Assembly: GCF_051014685.1 (NCBI RefSeq)
Contig: NC_135056.1
Coordinates: forward strand, 1,798,001-1,862,000
Length of the DNA: 64,000 bases
Source of the DNA: Ptiloglossa arizonensis
Taxonomy: Eukaryota > Arthropoda > Insecta > Hymenoptera > Colletidae
Direction: 5' to 3'
Below, in pieces: positions 32,501-41,912 of the stretch. The notes beneath the pieces are model-generated. The model was not told the DNA's origin, ran no database searches, and was given only the letters and a program-made list of their open reading frames with translations. Positions within the stretch are counted from its first letter, which is position 1. Every line of letters starts with the position of its first letter. The position numbers were made by a program, and so were the translations under genes.

Positions 32501-33506
32501 CCTTGCCAGCGACGTGCGACACTGGGGAGAACGTTCTACCCACTGCTTCACGAGATTTTCTAATTACTGTCTTCGCGCTTGGTAGGGAACTTGGAACGTT
32601 GCTCGCATCCCTACGAAGAAGGTATTGAGATCGTTGCTCCATGAATCCGACGAACTCGTGAAACGTGGGCAGCGTCTTCGAACCCATGGCTCGCCTCTCC
32701 CATTCATCACGGGAATCTACATCTAACCTTTTCGCGAGTGCCGCATTAACAACAGCATCAAGGTGGCCCGCGGGCTCCAACAGTGACCCGAGAGCACGCA
32801 TGTTGTTAACTGCCCTATCCGCGAACTCACTGAGTGATTTACCATCCTGTCGCCTAGTCGGTTCGATCTCTAGGAGGGACTGAATATGATGGTTCACTAA
32901 TAGCCTAGGGTCGTCGTATTTTTCCCTAAGCCGCGCCCAAGCTAATTCATAATTGGCTGCTGACACGCTAAATGATTCAATTGTTCGTGCCGCAGCACCC
33001 GATAACGAAGTCGTCAGGTAGTTGAAACGGTCAATAGCAGACAACTTGTCCGAACTGTGGACTAAGGAGAGAAAGGTGTCCCGAAACCGAATCCATTGCC
33101 CACAATCTCCGGTAAAGATTGGCAATTGTACGACAGGTAACTGCGCCGCCGGATGAGGATCGGACGGTACCTGTCTGTCGGAGGTGGCCGACGCCGTGCT
33201 AGGCGCCGCTTGACCGCGAACCTCTATTATTCGTTTTTCGGCGACGGCCATAATATTGAAGTATTTCTCCTCAAACTGCTCGCGCTCGTCTACCTGTGCT
33301 TCCGCTTGCGGGGTGTCCATTAAGGACGTGTCTATCTGCGATTGTATAGATTCAAATTTCTCGAGAAGGCACTGATTCGACTGAACGCGTTTTTCGAAAG
33401 CGGTTAAATTTTCGCGAACGTCTGCTGACTCGACAAACCTTCCGAAACTGGTCAACCTAGACTTCACATGCCTTCGTTCGAGAACAAGTGATTTTACGGA
33501 CTCCAT
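29550..33506 (-). CDS. BEL/Pao gag-pol polyprotein without integrase, 1318 aa
   Basis: Intact frame from ATG at 33506 to the stop at 29550-29552. The order is as follows. A gag-like coiled region covers about 1-310. Three Cys/His knuckles follow at about 338-402 (CVVCTGDHFLNNC, CYNCLAPGHGVKAC, CSRCNGKHHTLLH). A retropepsin-type protease has LLDSGSQANFVSKG (about 457-470). The reverse transcriptase runs from about 740 to 980 with VVFDGSA, LSADIAKMYRQV and the catalytic FYVDDLLTG (about 867-875). The RNase H has GFSDASERAYGAAIYL (about 1039), LELCGAVLLARLL, YCWTDSQIVLAWI and NPADILSRG. The protein stops after about 1318 residues in the linker where other BEL proteins continue into the HHCC finger and DDE integrase, so it cannot integrate by itself. 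No frame damage is visible. Confidence 0.92.
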   Translation of the reverse strand: MESVKSLVLERRHVKSRLTSFGRFVESADVRENLTAFEKRVQSNQCLLEKFESIQSQIDTSLMDTPQAEAQVDEREQFEEKYFNIMAVAEKRIIEVRGQAAPSTASATSDRQVPSDPHPAAQLPVVQLPIFTGDCGQWIRFRDTFLSLVHSSDKLSAIDRFNYLTTSLSGAAARTIESFSVSAANYELAWARLREKYDDPRLLVNHHIQSLLEIEPTRRQDGKSLSEFADRAVNNMRALGSLLEPAGHLDAVVNAALAKRLDVDSRDEWERRAMGSKTLPTFHEFVGFMEQRSQYLLRRDASNVPSSLPSAKTVIRKSREAVGRTFSPVSHVAGKARKCVVCTGDHFLNNCSKWKAMSVSERHAVVKQARVCYNCLAPGHGVKACTRRTCSRCNGKHHTLLHREESDLEEREVKSEPPTVAFHNLSAAQPCTRYTVLSTAVVVVIGKGGNRYKCRALLDSGSQANFVSKGFCKRAGLPCRAFEYTVGALGRVKSTIRATTQVRLESSNGNFKANLGCLVMEAITERLPNMPLERANIPTPSGITPADPEFGVPGNVDLLIGAGLFWELLCVGQVRVGTSHLLWQKTRLGWVLGGSLQWPALKGKVRFASGFHASTNASLEAAVSRFWEVEEVGNVGRANGRDPCEKHFRENATRDENGRFVVAIPFNERVGELGGSRAQAERRFLNLERRFKKNPELGREYKDFMREYVELGHMSKLDAKSANEREASFYLPHHAVLKGTSSSTKLRVVFDGSARTTTGVSLNDAQFVGPQVQDDLFGILVRFRKHPIVLSADIAKMYRQVAIREEDRRYQRILWRFSEDEGIGAYALNTVTYGTASASYLATRVLQQVGRECARSFPSASKAILHDFYVDDLLTGCETVQQVAELRESLTRVLASAGFPLRKWASNDPRAISHHGGGTDQLEFRSVDMEPKTLGLLWSIATDELGYSSNYQIFPRITKRHVLAELAQIFDPLGLVGPLIVRAKIFMQGLWAAKVGWDESLPQELQSQWGRFREEIREISTLRVPRRVPSSSLGVELHGFSDASERAYGAAIYLRSRTQQGRWVSRLVCAKSRVAPLKAISLPRLELCGAVLLARLLEKVREALRLKSCRDYCWTDSQIVLAWIRERSRRWKTFVANRVSEIQELTGPEVWSHVASGDNPADILSRGADSAALKSDRLWWHGPTWLSLDSEKWPHCDPPVIEVPEARAPQILQLATTVGCESVVLGLATRYSCLDKLCRVLAYVFRFCKGARRQRDTGKPGSLPCPLAVDELVAAERRIILATQERYFGTELTCRKKRLQSQSSEKEHAQSIDRDACV

Positions 33507-34012
33507 CTTTACACGATCAACACACAGATTGAAACAATAAATGACTCACGGACAAGAGGAGTGGATTGGCGGCTTCAGGCGGCTTCCGTAGACCGTCCTG
33601 CAGAATACTCGTTGTTCGTGCTGTCCGGATCCTAGGGCTGGTGCCGTCCTGGATGCTGCCCCCTTCGGTTGTCTCCTCGTCGCTGTGGTCCAAGTTTTGG
33701 GTGTAGCAACCCTCGATGATGCCCGTCGCTTGCTGCCTTCACGTCCAGGGGGGTGGTGAGCGTTGTCCTCACGCACAGCGCCTTACTGGATGTACAAGCC
33801 GACGTGCACGTTGCACGGAGCCCAAAATGCTTCGTGACTGTAGATTCCAGCCGACTGTCCGACTCGTACGAACACAGTGGCTGCTTTCTGGCTGGTCCTC
33901 TCTGAAGGACCGATGTTGCTGGATGATCCGGCTCGACACCAGAATGTAGCTGGATTATCCAGCTCGTGGGACCATAGGTCGCTGGTTCAGATCCGGCTCG
34001 TACGGACCAAAA
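33507..34012 (-). other. BEL element leader with duplicated LTR-edge sequences
   Basis: Untranslated leader between the 5' LTR and the gag start. It contains a diverged copy of about 90 bases of the LTR (33720-33800, including CTTGCTGC..TCACGTCCAGG). It also carries a second, imperfect copy of the PBS/LTR junction (33918-33968: GATCCGGCTCG..ACCAGAATGTAGCTGG...CTCGTGG), matching 33990-34030. The open frames crossing it (such as 33632-34102) derive from these LTR-like pieces. Confidence 0.6.
33992..34009 (-). promoter_or_regulatory. Candidate tRNA primer-binding site of BEL element
   Basis: Three bases inside the 5' LTR the minus strand reads TGGTCCGTACGAGCCGGA. The plus strand therefore ends in a tRNA-like ...GGACCA, as expected for a binding site of a tRNA 3' end. 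A GGTTCAGATCC just upstream on the plus strand even resembles a T-arm. The particular tRNA is not identified. Confidence 0.5.
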
Positions 34013-34968
34013 TGTAGCTGCTCGTGGTAGATCTCGAGGATCTTTCGAGCATTGAATGTGTTTGCACGATGGGTGCCGACTATAGATGACTCGAAGGACC
34101 ACCTTCCCGTTGGAAGGACTAACTGTTGTTGATCGTTGTCCACTAGGCTGGACCGATGGAGGTTGTAATGCCGCCTTCGAGGTCTCCGCCGCTTGCTGCT
34201 CTCACGTCCAGGGGGGTGTTGAGCGTTGTCCTCACACACGGCGCCTCACTGGATGCACAAGTCGGCTGCCGAACTTCCTCGAAGGTCCAAGATTCCGTGG
34301 AGGCTCGAGGGATTGCTGGTAATTCCCTCGAGGAGTGCAAGTTCTTTGTGGGAACTAACGCCGGAAGCTTCACACGTCAATCCGTGCGTTCAGGCCAAAA
34401 CTCTAACCGTGATCTCTTAGCTGTACTCTGTACGCCTTGGTTGTAAGCCCTTGGCGATACTCTGTACACTCTAGTCGTCGACCCTTGGTTCTATTGTCTT
34501 GGTGGTATTCTGTGCAACTAATCTAAGATTTCTTGGGTCAGTGCAAACGTCGCCTCGGTTCGCCCTACTCCCTTGAATTAAGGGTGGGTGGCGACGAATG
34601 CCTGACCAATTACGACGGGTCCTAGTCCCGCCGAATCTAGGACATGCCCATCGCTATGGGGCTTAGGTGGGGGCGTCGCGACGTAGACAGGGTGTCCAAA
34701 CCCCCGCAGGCCTGGGCTAAATTTTCCAGCATCTTGAATGATGCAACAAACGGCGCTAGGGCCTCGCGTGCCAGGCGATGCGGAGGGTCCCTGTCTAAGT
34801 GCCTGCAGTGGTTTATGACGGGAAATAGCTATCACTGGCTCCGTGCCTCGAGTCGAACAACAAATAAACGGACCCTCGGTGACAGGCCCGTGCCGTAGCC
34901 ATGTGGACAATTTCTCTAACAAACTCGAAGCACGGTCCCGCCATAAAACGCAGCTGCAATCCTCTACA
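34013..34968 (-). repeat. 5' LTR of BEL element, 956 bp
   Basis: Appears identical to 28496-29451. The adjacent outer 5 bases ATCTG (34969-34973) complete the target duplication. Confidence 0.92.
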
Positions 34969-34973
34969 ATCTG

Positions 34974-35207
34974 AGTCACAACAAATTGTTAAAACGTTGG
35001 GGCGAATACACGCAAAATAACAATGAAAGTTTAAATAATTTGATCTGGAAAATAACACCGAAAGAAGTTTACAGTGGCTCAACTATAGTTGAAATTCTTT
35101 CAAATATTGCTGCAAACGTATCTAATGATGGTGCCAGATCATTATTGAAAATAATGCAGGTAATGGGTAATGAGTACATCAGTAGTGTAGAAATTTTATT
35201 TAAGTGA
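34974..35207 (+). pseudogene. Mutator-like transposase remnant, right half
   Basis: Continues the reading broken at 28495: LLKRWGEYTQNNNESLNNLI (about 34990-35045) followed by SGSTIVEILSNIAANVSNDG and ARSLLKIMQVMGNEY. The TQN.NES.NN.IW block and the following 'SNDG' helix are diagnostic of the Mutator-like family. It runs to a solo-LTR-like block at 35212. Decayed C-terminal sequence appears to resume at about 35683 (ARKSSTKETRMM). Confidence 0.72.
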
Positions 35208-35211
35208 GTAG

Positions 35212-35640
35212 CGGTGATTATAGAATAAGGGTGAATAAAGTTCTAAGATATGTGTGTATTGAATGATGTAATAGTAGGAACAAAATATTAACGAAACATA
35301 CAATTAATAACTACGCTCACTATGCTGACTACGCTGACTACGCTGTTCCTTCGCGACACGACGCGTTTCGATGATTTTCTAACGACTGCTGTTGATTGCC
35401 AATAACTGCCAATGACCGCTAAAGACTGCCCAAACGCTCTTCTTTCGCACCTTATATCCTCACACACATTCATTCCCTTTCATTCTAATTCTCAATCTCT
35501 CTCACTTAATGCGTCTGGTCACGTACACCGAAAATTTCCTAGTACGGCGCTATCTCAATCGTTCTTCTTTCACTCTTCGCTCGCTCGTCTATTTCCAAAC
35601 ACTTCGGATTCTCTCTGGCCAACACTCTCGCATTACCACA
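35212..35640 (-). repeat. Candidate solo LTR (Gypsy-like), 429 bp
   Basis: A moderate-GC block between two GTAG tetramers (35208-35211 and 35641-35644) that may be a 4-bp target duplication. On the minus strand it starts TGTGGTAATGCGAGAG, contains GGATATAAGG (a TATA-like box), and has tandem GCGTAGTCA units near 35320-35345. It ends CACCG rather than the usual CA, so the 3' boundary is uncertain. It separates the Mutator-like remnant from its C-terminal tail. Confidence 0.5.
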
Positions 35641-35799
35641 GTAGGCTTCATCAGAAGTTGATTGACGGTTGAGCTTGGTAGAGCGCGCTAGAAAGAGTTC
35701 TACCAAAGAGACCAGAATGATGTCAATAGAATTAAAATTGAAGCTTTAACATCCACAGAAGAAGAGTTATATGAGCCCGGAATCGATGATTCAATTTAA

Positions 35800-37952
35800 G
35801 TGTAAAAACCAAAGAAATTCTTGTGTTAGATCCATGATCAAAATATTGGCACATTTTCCTCAGAATCGTGTTTTCCAAAACGGTGCCCAAAATATTTTGA
35901 GAACTAATGAACCAATCTTGTTGAAATTTTGCACAGAGTTTTTTTATACAATTATTTAATAGTTGTCGTAGGATTTTTGTATTTTAAATTATAGTTTTTT
36001 TTGTGTTATAAATAAAAAAGGCACGTTTTTTCAGTAGAAAATCGTACGTCCATATTGGAACAATCGCCATTTCATGAAAAATCAATATTTAAAAATTAAA
36101 CTATGACAAAAACTTCCTTTTCTTATGCACTTAACAAAAATTTGTTTATTTCTTGCTTCAGATAAAAATTCCAGGAGATATCATGGGCACCGTAGAAGTC
36201 TCTACCATAAAACAGCCTTTACAAGACAACTTCAACAAGACGATTATTTAAGATTTTTAAATGAAATTTTAAGGAAATATACGTTAAACTATATACTATA
36301 AGACCTAGTTGAAGCTTTTTCAAGAAAATAATGTTTTCATAAAAAAGGAGTAGTGAAAATGTATCCAACTTTTTCTGTATGTAGTCGCTTAACCAAGTTG
36401 GCGTGATGCCACACTCGCTCTGAACTGCAAACGGGCGGAACCACTTGGCGACGAGAGAAAATATAGTTTAACTCTAACATATCTTATAAAAACTGATACT
36501 AATTACAAGATGTTTCGGTAACTGAAAAATTACAATGACGTAATGCGAGGATTTTAAATAGGTTACCTTATAGGAATTAAGGTTTAATATCGCTCGGCGT
36601 CATTGGCTATTCGATGCTCGACAAAAACAACGATGATGGCTTCCACCCAGCAGTCGCATTGATAATATCTGTATAGATAGAAGTTTATGTATTGTGTGGA
36701 AAGTTTTTTATTATTATCTCGCAACTATTAAATATTTGAAGCTAAAATTTTATATTTAGGATCTATCTTCCTCCTTCCCAAAATTTGACGTCGGTCAAAC
36801 CTTGGGCAGAGAGCATTAAAAATCCGAATTTTTCCACTTGAAACCTAAACACTTGCTACTATTTTTTAGAATTTACTTTTCTGTTTTGTAAGTTTTTTAT
36901 GGTAATGTTGAGTATTTTTGTTGTTATAATAATAGAGTCCTTGTGTTCTTCCAATTTTTCTATTTTTGAATGTAAAATATTCATAATGGAATGGACGAGA
37001 AACATGTGTTTCTTTCACATTTTACATGTATTCACATTTACCTTTCTTGAAGCATAGAAATCTTTTTTGTAAGTCACCGTTAAACGTACATTTACGTTTT
37101 GATATACTGAAATCTTGTAAGAATTTGTTTCATTAACCATTAACTGGGAAGACATTGCTTACGATATAAGAGAACGTGTGACGCGTGACAAGTGACGAGT
37201 AATGATTGCCGATCGCGTAACTATCGATGAACAAACAAAATATCGGTAATATTAAAAATCCGAATCACTATGAAAAATCCCCTCAGACGTCCTCGAACAC
37301 TCAAAAAATTAAGACGAATCCGAAGAAACCCGGACAATTGACAGCTTTAGCTGAACCTAACGATCAAGTTTAATCACTCCGAGCCCTCCGCTCGATAACG
37401 AGAAAAAAACTAGTCCTAACCGAAACCTAAACTTTCATAAAAACTATAATACTAATACAGTTTATGTTAAGGAGAAACATTTGGTTAATTTTTCTTTTAT
37501 TAACACTATGGCAGTTTGAATAACCCGTGAAGAAAAAATTAAATTCGATCATTAGATTTATCCATTATACAAACACAAAAGATCTGAAATAGCAGGTAAG
37601 CGACAATATCCTGTTGATACATACGCTGTCACAAACGCGTACGTATAAGCTGAATTCAATGTAATAGTGCGAAAGGAATGTTGCTAATATCTCAAACATT
37701 AGTGCTAAATGGAAATTCTGCCAGTGGAAAAAGTTGTTAAAAATTTCACCTTTAATAATATATTTGAAAATCATGGAACTCGGAGAAAAGGCAGGTAATC
37801 GACAGCCCTTTGTGTTTATTATGATATTAAATATACAGAGTAAATATTCTCTCACCAGTCAATTTCAAAGGAGTGCCGTCATCTTATTCTATTTCTCTCT
37901 TACAGATATAGCTGTTTCCACTGCAGTACAGTTAAAGGTCTAACGGAGGTGT
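35800..37952. other. Intergenic, no gene recognised
   Basis: Mostly AT-rich. The short open frames (for example 37565-37855 and 37734-37943) have no recognisable domain or splice context. A short GC-richer patch (about 36400-36460) and a stretch at 37260-37440 look like old repeat debris, but no family was assigned. Confidence 0.35.
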
Positions 37953-38990
37953 TAATTTTTTTTAGACCTGATACGATTTGTTTGGGCGATCTAGGCTGGT
38001 CCATAAGCGGCTGGTGTTGAGGGTCGCCAGCAAGTATAGGACTGTGTCTTATAAGGCGTGTTTTGGTTGAGAGAGGGGCATTTACTACTCCCTCTTCATA
38101 TGACGGTGTCGGGACTCCCAGCGGCAGAATCGAGCCATGCTGCCCCGCCTTTCCTTCTGTGGGTTGTACGAAGAGCAATCGTGAGGCCCAATTTCACGGC
38201 CCCTAGCCGCGCTTGACGACATGAAGAAAGAGAGATGGCGCATCCCCCGTTTGCTACCGGCGCAGCATTTATCTTGTATGCAGTAACCTTGTTTTGGAGA
38301 ACAGGGGAGGAAGAGAGCGAGGCGATCAAATAAGGTATTTACGCCACTGAGCATGGCCCTCACTCGCTCAGGCGGATCATGGTCGCAGGGACAATGCCAG
38401 CAGCGCGTCGTTTCAATAAATGAGGCTACCAAAACCTCTGCTCAGCGACTCCGACAGGAGTGGTCTGGCAGCTCCAACAGTCCGTTGTTTAGCGGTGGGC
38501 CAATCGCTGCTGCCACTGCAGTAGCATGGACTGTCGTGTCTGCCGCTTGAGAATAATCAGCCGCATGCAAGTCCACGAACAAATCTAGTGGGACAAATCC
38601 CGATAGAACAGCTGCTGTCTCGTAGGATATCGTCCTGTATGCCCGGGCGACTCGCAATACTAGCCGCCTATGAATCCGGCGCAGTATGACACTATTGCAA
38701 AAGTTGATTTCCTACCCACATTGAGGCCCCGTACAAGGCCACTGAGGGGACTAGTTTTGTGTAGAGGCCACGGACCGGATCACTTGGCCTTTGTTCAAAT
38801 TATGAAAGAACCGGCCTAATGCGTCGTCTACCCTTTCCAATAGCAGATCCAGGCGACTGAAGTACTCCCCAAAATGCCAGTGGTTGTCGAGATCGAATCA
38901 GTCTGAGATATTTCATCTGGGTACTACGATGGTCTTTTTCATCAGTCGACTCAGATGTAATGGGGTCATTTTCCCTTCATCTACGATTTA
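37953..38990 (-). mobile_element. R1-like LINE fragment (copy d)
   Basis: The A-rich 3' end lies at about 37953-37962 (T run on the plus strand). From about 38440 to 38945 the sequence parallels the minus-strand LINE at 51000-51420. Both show a CGCTGCTGCCACYGCAGYA run, then a block around TACTAGCCGCYTATG, a GACCGG...GGCCTA.. region, and CCAGTGGTTGTCGAG...TCATCTGG. It therefore carries the C-terminal part of ORF2 and a 3' UTR in minus orientation, and is decayed and 5'-truncated. Confidence 0.65.
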
Positions 38991-38999
38991 AGAAATAGA

Positions 39000-39545
39000 T
39001 TCGATAGATAGAACAAAATGGAACCACCCACCGGATAACCAACCTCCATAATACCACTGAAACCAATGAGTAAAATTTCTTCTTTTCTCAAATGAATTAA
39101 AAATTTCAAAAATGTTTAAATGCGCCTAAGTATTTTTTACAAATTCTACTTGTTTTTTCTTCTTCTCAAAAACTCATGGTTTTCTTCTGGTAATACAAAA
39201 ATGGTAACCAGCTTTTCTAAGTGTTTGCCTTATGGTTTCTATATTTATTGTTTTTCTAGCAATGCTTATAACTTCCTTGCAAATATCTGATGCACTAATT
39301 TGCATGTTTCTTTTTTAACATTTTTAATGATTTTCCATTCTTCTCTGTGACTTAAAATTTTTGGGCAGCTATTACAAAGATTATTAATCACATTAATAGT
39401 GCATTGTTTTTTCTTATTATATCTTTCACTGTACTATGTGGTATTTTAACAATATTTGATATATTATGTTGAAATTTTCCATTTTTAAATAATAATTATA
39501 TTATCTTTTTTTCTGATATGATAGATTCTCTAGTTTTCACCATTT
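39000..39545 (-). pseudogene. Tc1-like transposase remnant
   Basis: The minus strand from about 39543 reads MVKTRESIISEKKII, then FKNGKFQHNISNIVKIPHST and KILSHREEWKIIKNVKKE (to about 39310). This is the paired helix-turn-helix N-terminus of Tc1-like transposases ('...IV..L..G.S...IS..L..PRSTV...L..RE...I...VK.NP'). A jump then leads to a decayed DDE fragment near 39060-39000 (SGIMEVGYPVGGS). No terminal repeats were identified. Confidence 0.6.
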
Positions 39546-39549
39546 TTCT

Positions 39550-41912
39550 TATAAAACATGTGTAGTAATAAACAAATTTCAAATACGTTATATAAAACAA
39601 GGAGCATCAGAAAAACAAAACTATGCAAAAACATAAACGATCTTTTCTTCACCTTCTCTGGTGGATGGATACTTTTGTGCATACATTTTTATCACATACA
39701 CAACTAGCAATATTTTATTTATGTACTATACATAATGTTTCAGTTCAGTGAAATATTATATAAAATATATAACATTAATCAAATAAGCAAAATATGTTGC
39801 ACTTCTAAAGTGAGTGGATATTTTTGTAACTAATTAAGATTTTTTATTGACTTTCTTTTTGATGTTATTTATAAATAAAATAAATATTTAACACTTAACA
39901 GTGGTCATAGCCATGCAGTAATTTATCCCTCTAAATTCTCCTATAAAACTATTGCAATTAATTATTTTTCTATAATAAATTTATTGCTTTACTTACATTC
40001 TCTAATGTCCATAAAAAAATTGCTATATTGTACTGTATTCGTTTTCAAATGAAAAAGAAAAATTAAATATGTTCAACAAGGTTTAACTAAAATGTGTTTA
40101 ATGACATTAAAGTGTAATTTGATAAAATTCAAATATGTAGATATTTGATTTAACTCTATCGTCTATCACTTAATTTTAAAAAACGCAAAACTATAAATGA
40201 TGATTTAATTTTTACCGATTTGGAAGTTAAGGCTAGCTCAAACATAGCCCCCTTATTAATTACCAAATCTTGAAAAAACTAATCCTAATTTGTAATGTTT
40301 AATTAATTATCAGTATAAAATTTTGTAATATTGGAGATACTTGTTTAAAATGACTTTTTTCTGTTTTTGATACATGAATCCGCCAATCTGCATAGCCACA
40401 TATAAATATATAAAATGCCGAACATAACTATTTGCCTATGCACATTAGATAATAAAAGTGCAATACAAAAGTTGCAAGGATTAGTCGTTTTAAGAAGTTA
40501 TACACTGTTTTTAAAAACATAGTTTCAAGAAAAATACATTTCCAGTATCCAAATGTAATTCTTCAAGTTTTCTTTATATTCTCTCCTGCTTCATACATAT
40601 GGCCTTCTATTTCAATTTCAACTTCTTGTAAGGTCTATTAAAAGAATCTACAAGCAATTCAACCTTTTTTAAAATGTTAGTTTATTAGCTATTTATGTGC
40701 TCCTTTTATCAAGCATATTACATATTGCAGCAGTTGTTGACCCTACTGTTATGTTTATATTACTCATAATTAATAATATACTAGAAAAACCTGTCTTGAA
40801 TATATTAGTAGTAATATAAACAACAATGTTTATATTTACAATGCTGCCCAATTTTGGGTGAATAAGTGACTACTCCTCAGTTCCAGATAAATAGGGATAG
40901 TTGTTTTTAGCACATCACTTTATGGATTTTTCCATCACATCACCGCTTAGTTTTTTTAGCAGGCACACTAATAGAAGAGTCATAACGGCATTTCCAAAAA
41001 TAATTTATTTTAAAAACTGAAATCTTCTGTTCTTCAATTTTAAGACTTTAAACTAGTATTTAAAACAAGAAAATTCGACTTTTAGTTTAATTTTTTAAAT
41101 TTAAATTTATAAAACGGCAAACACCTTAAATTGCATCCGCATTTTTCCTGATTCATCTTTTTCAAAGCAGTAGTGCGCTACACACTCATATTAGTACCTA
41201 GGGCGTTAGTAGAGAGCGCTACAAATTTGGCTTCGATTTATAGTATACAAGATTAGGTCTCCTGGTTTATTTATATTTTGTCTTTGAGTTAAACGCACAA
41301 TAAGTACAATTTGATAATAAACCAGGTGTAAGAAACCTAAAGTATTTATTTTCATAATTTTATCAAGATAGAATGTGTTTTTAATGAAATATTTAATTGT
41401 ATTTTTCGTATTTTATTTTTATAATATGTTTTCATAAATTTAACACAATTAACATATTACAATAATCACAGTTACTAAGTTATTATTTTATTGTACCTTC
41501 CTAAAGGTTTTGCTCAGATTTTCAAAATATTTTCTCGAAAACTAAAAATTGTTTTATTTTATATTCTGGATGTATCAATCACTTATTAAAAACTTATAAA
41601 ATATTTATTGAAAATGGATTTTGCAATATTCTTATAATGAAATGTTTCTTTTAATTACTCGTTAAATACACAGTATGACACTTTGTTACTTCTATCATTT
41701 TTAGATTTGTAAATATTAAAAAAATATTTGAGATAACTTTCAAAATGTTTTATTACATTATTCTTTATTTTTTAAAGGTTCATACTAAATTATATAATTA
41801 ATTAAATTTATACTTTCATCATAGTTACAAGAAGTATAAGAATATGGTAATTTCCTAAATAATCAGGTTATGTTAATAAAAGAAATAAATTTTGTTTAAG
41901 ATGTTATAAAGT
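39550..41912. other. Long AT-rich intergenic region upstream of the ANKLE1-type gene
   Basis: No coding-like stretch over about 2.3 kb. A slightly GC-richer patch at about 41170-41270 (CGCTACACACTC... GGCGTTAGTAGAGAGCGC) could be promoter or a 5' noncoding exon of the gene starting at 41913. This is not provable from sequence alone. Confidence 0.4.

Larger units (their letters stand above)
28496..34968 (-). mobile_element. BEL/Pao LTR retrotransposon, young, lacking integrase
   Basis: Two 956-bp LTRs (28496-29451 and 34013-34968), each starting TG and ending CA, bound the element. It is flanked by a perfect 5-bp duplication ATCTG (28491-28495 and 34969-34973). The LTRs appear identical wherever compared, which means a very recent insertion. 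The minus-strand body carries one intact 1318-codon frame (gag-protease-RT-RNase H). The usual BEL integrase part is absent, leaving about 100 bp between the stop codon and the 3' LTR. A tRNA-like CCA end precedes the 5' LTR (see 33992-34009). The element interrupts a Mutator-like pseudogene. Confidence 0.93.

Noticed and set aside
33971..34009. tRNA-like T-arm and CCA end
   Set aside because: Lacks the rest of a cloverleaf; it directly abuts the LTR, so it is best read as the primer-binding site region of the BEL element.
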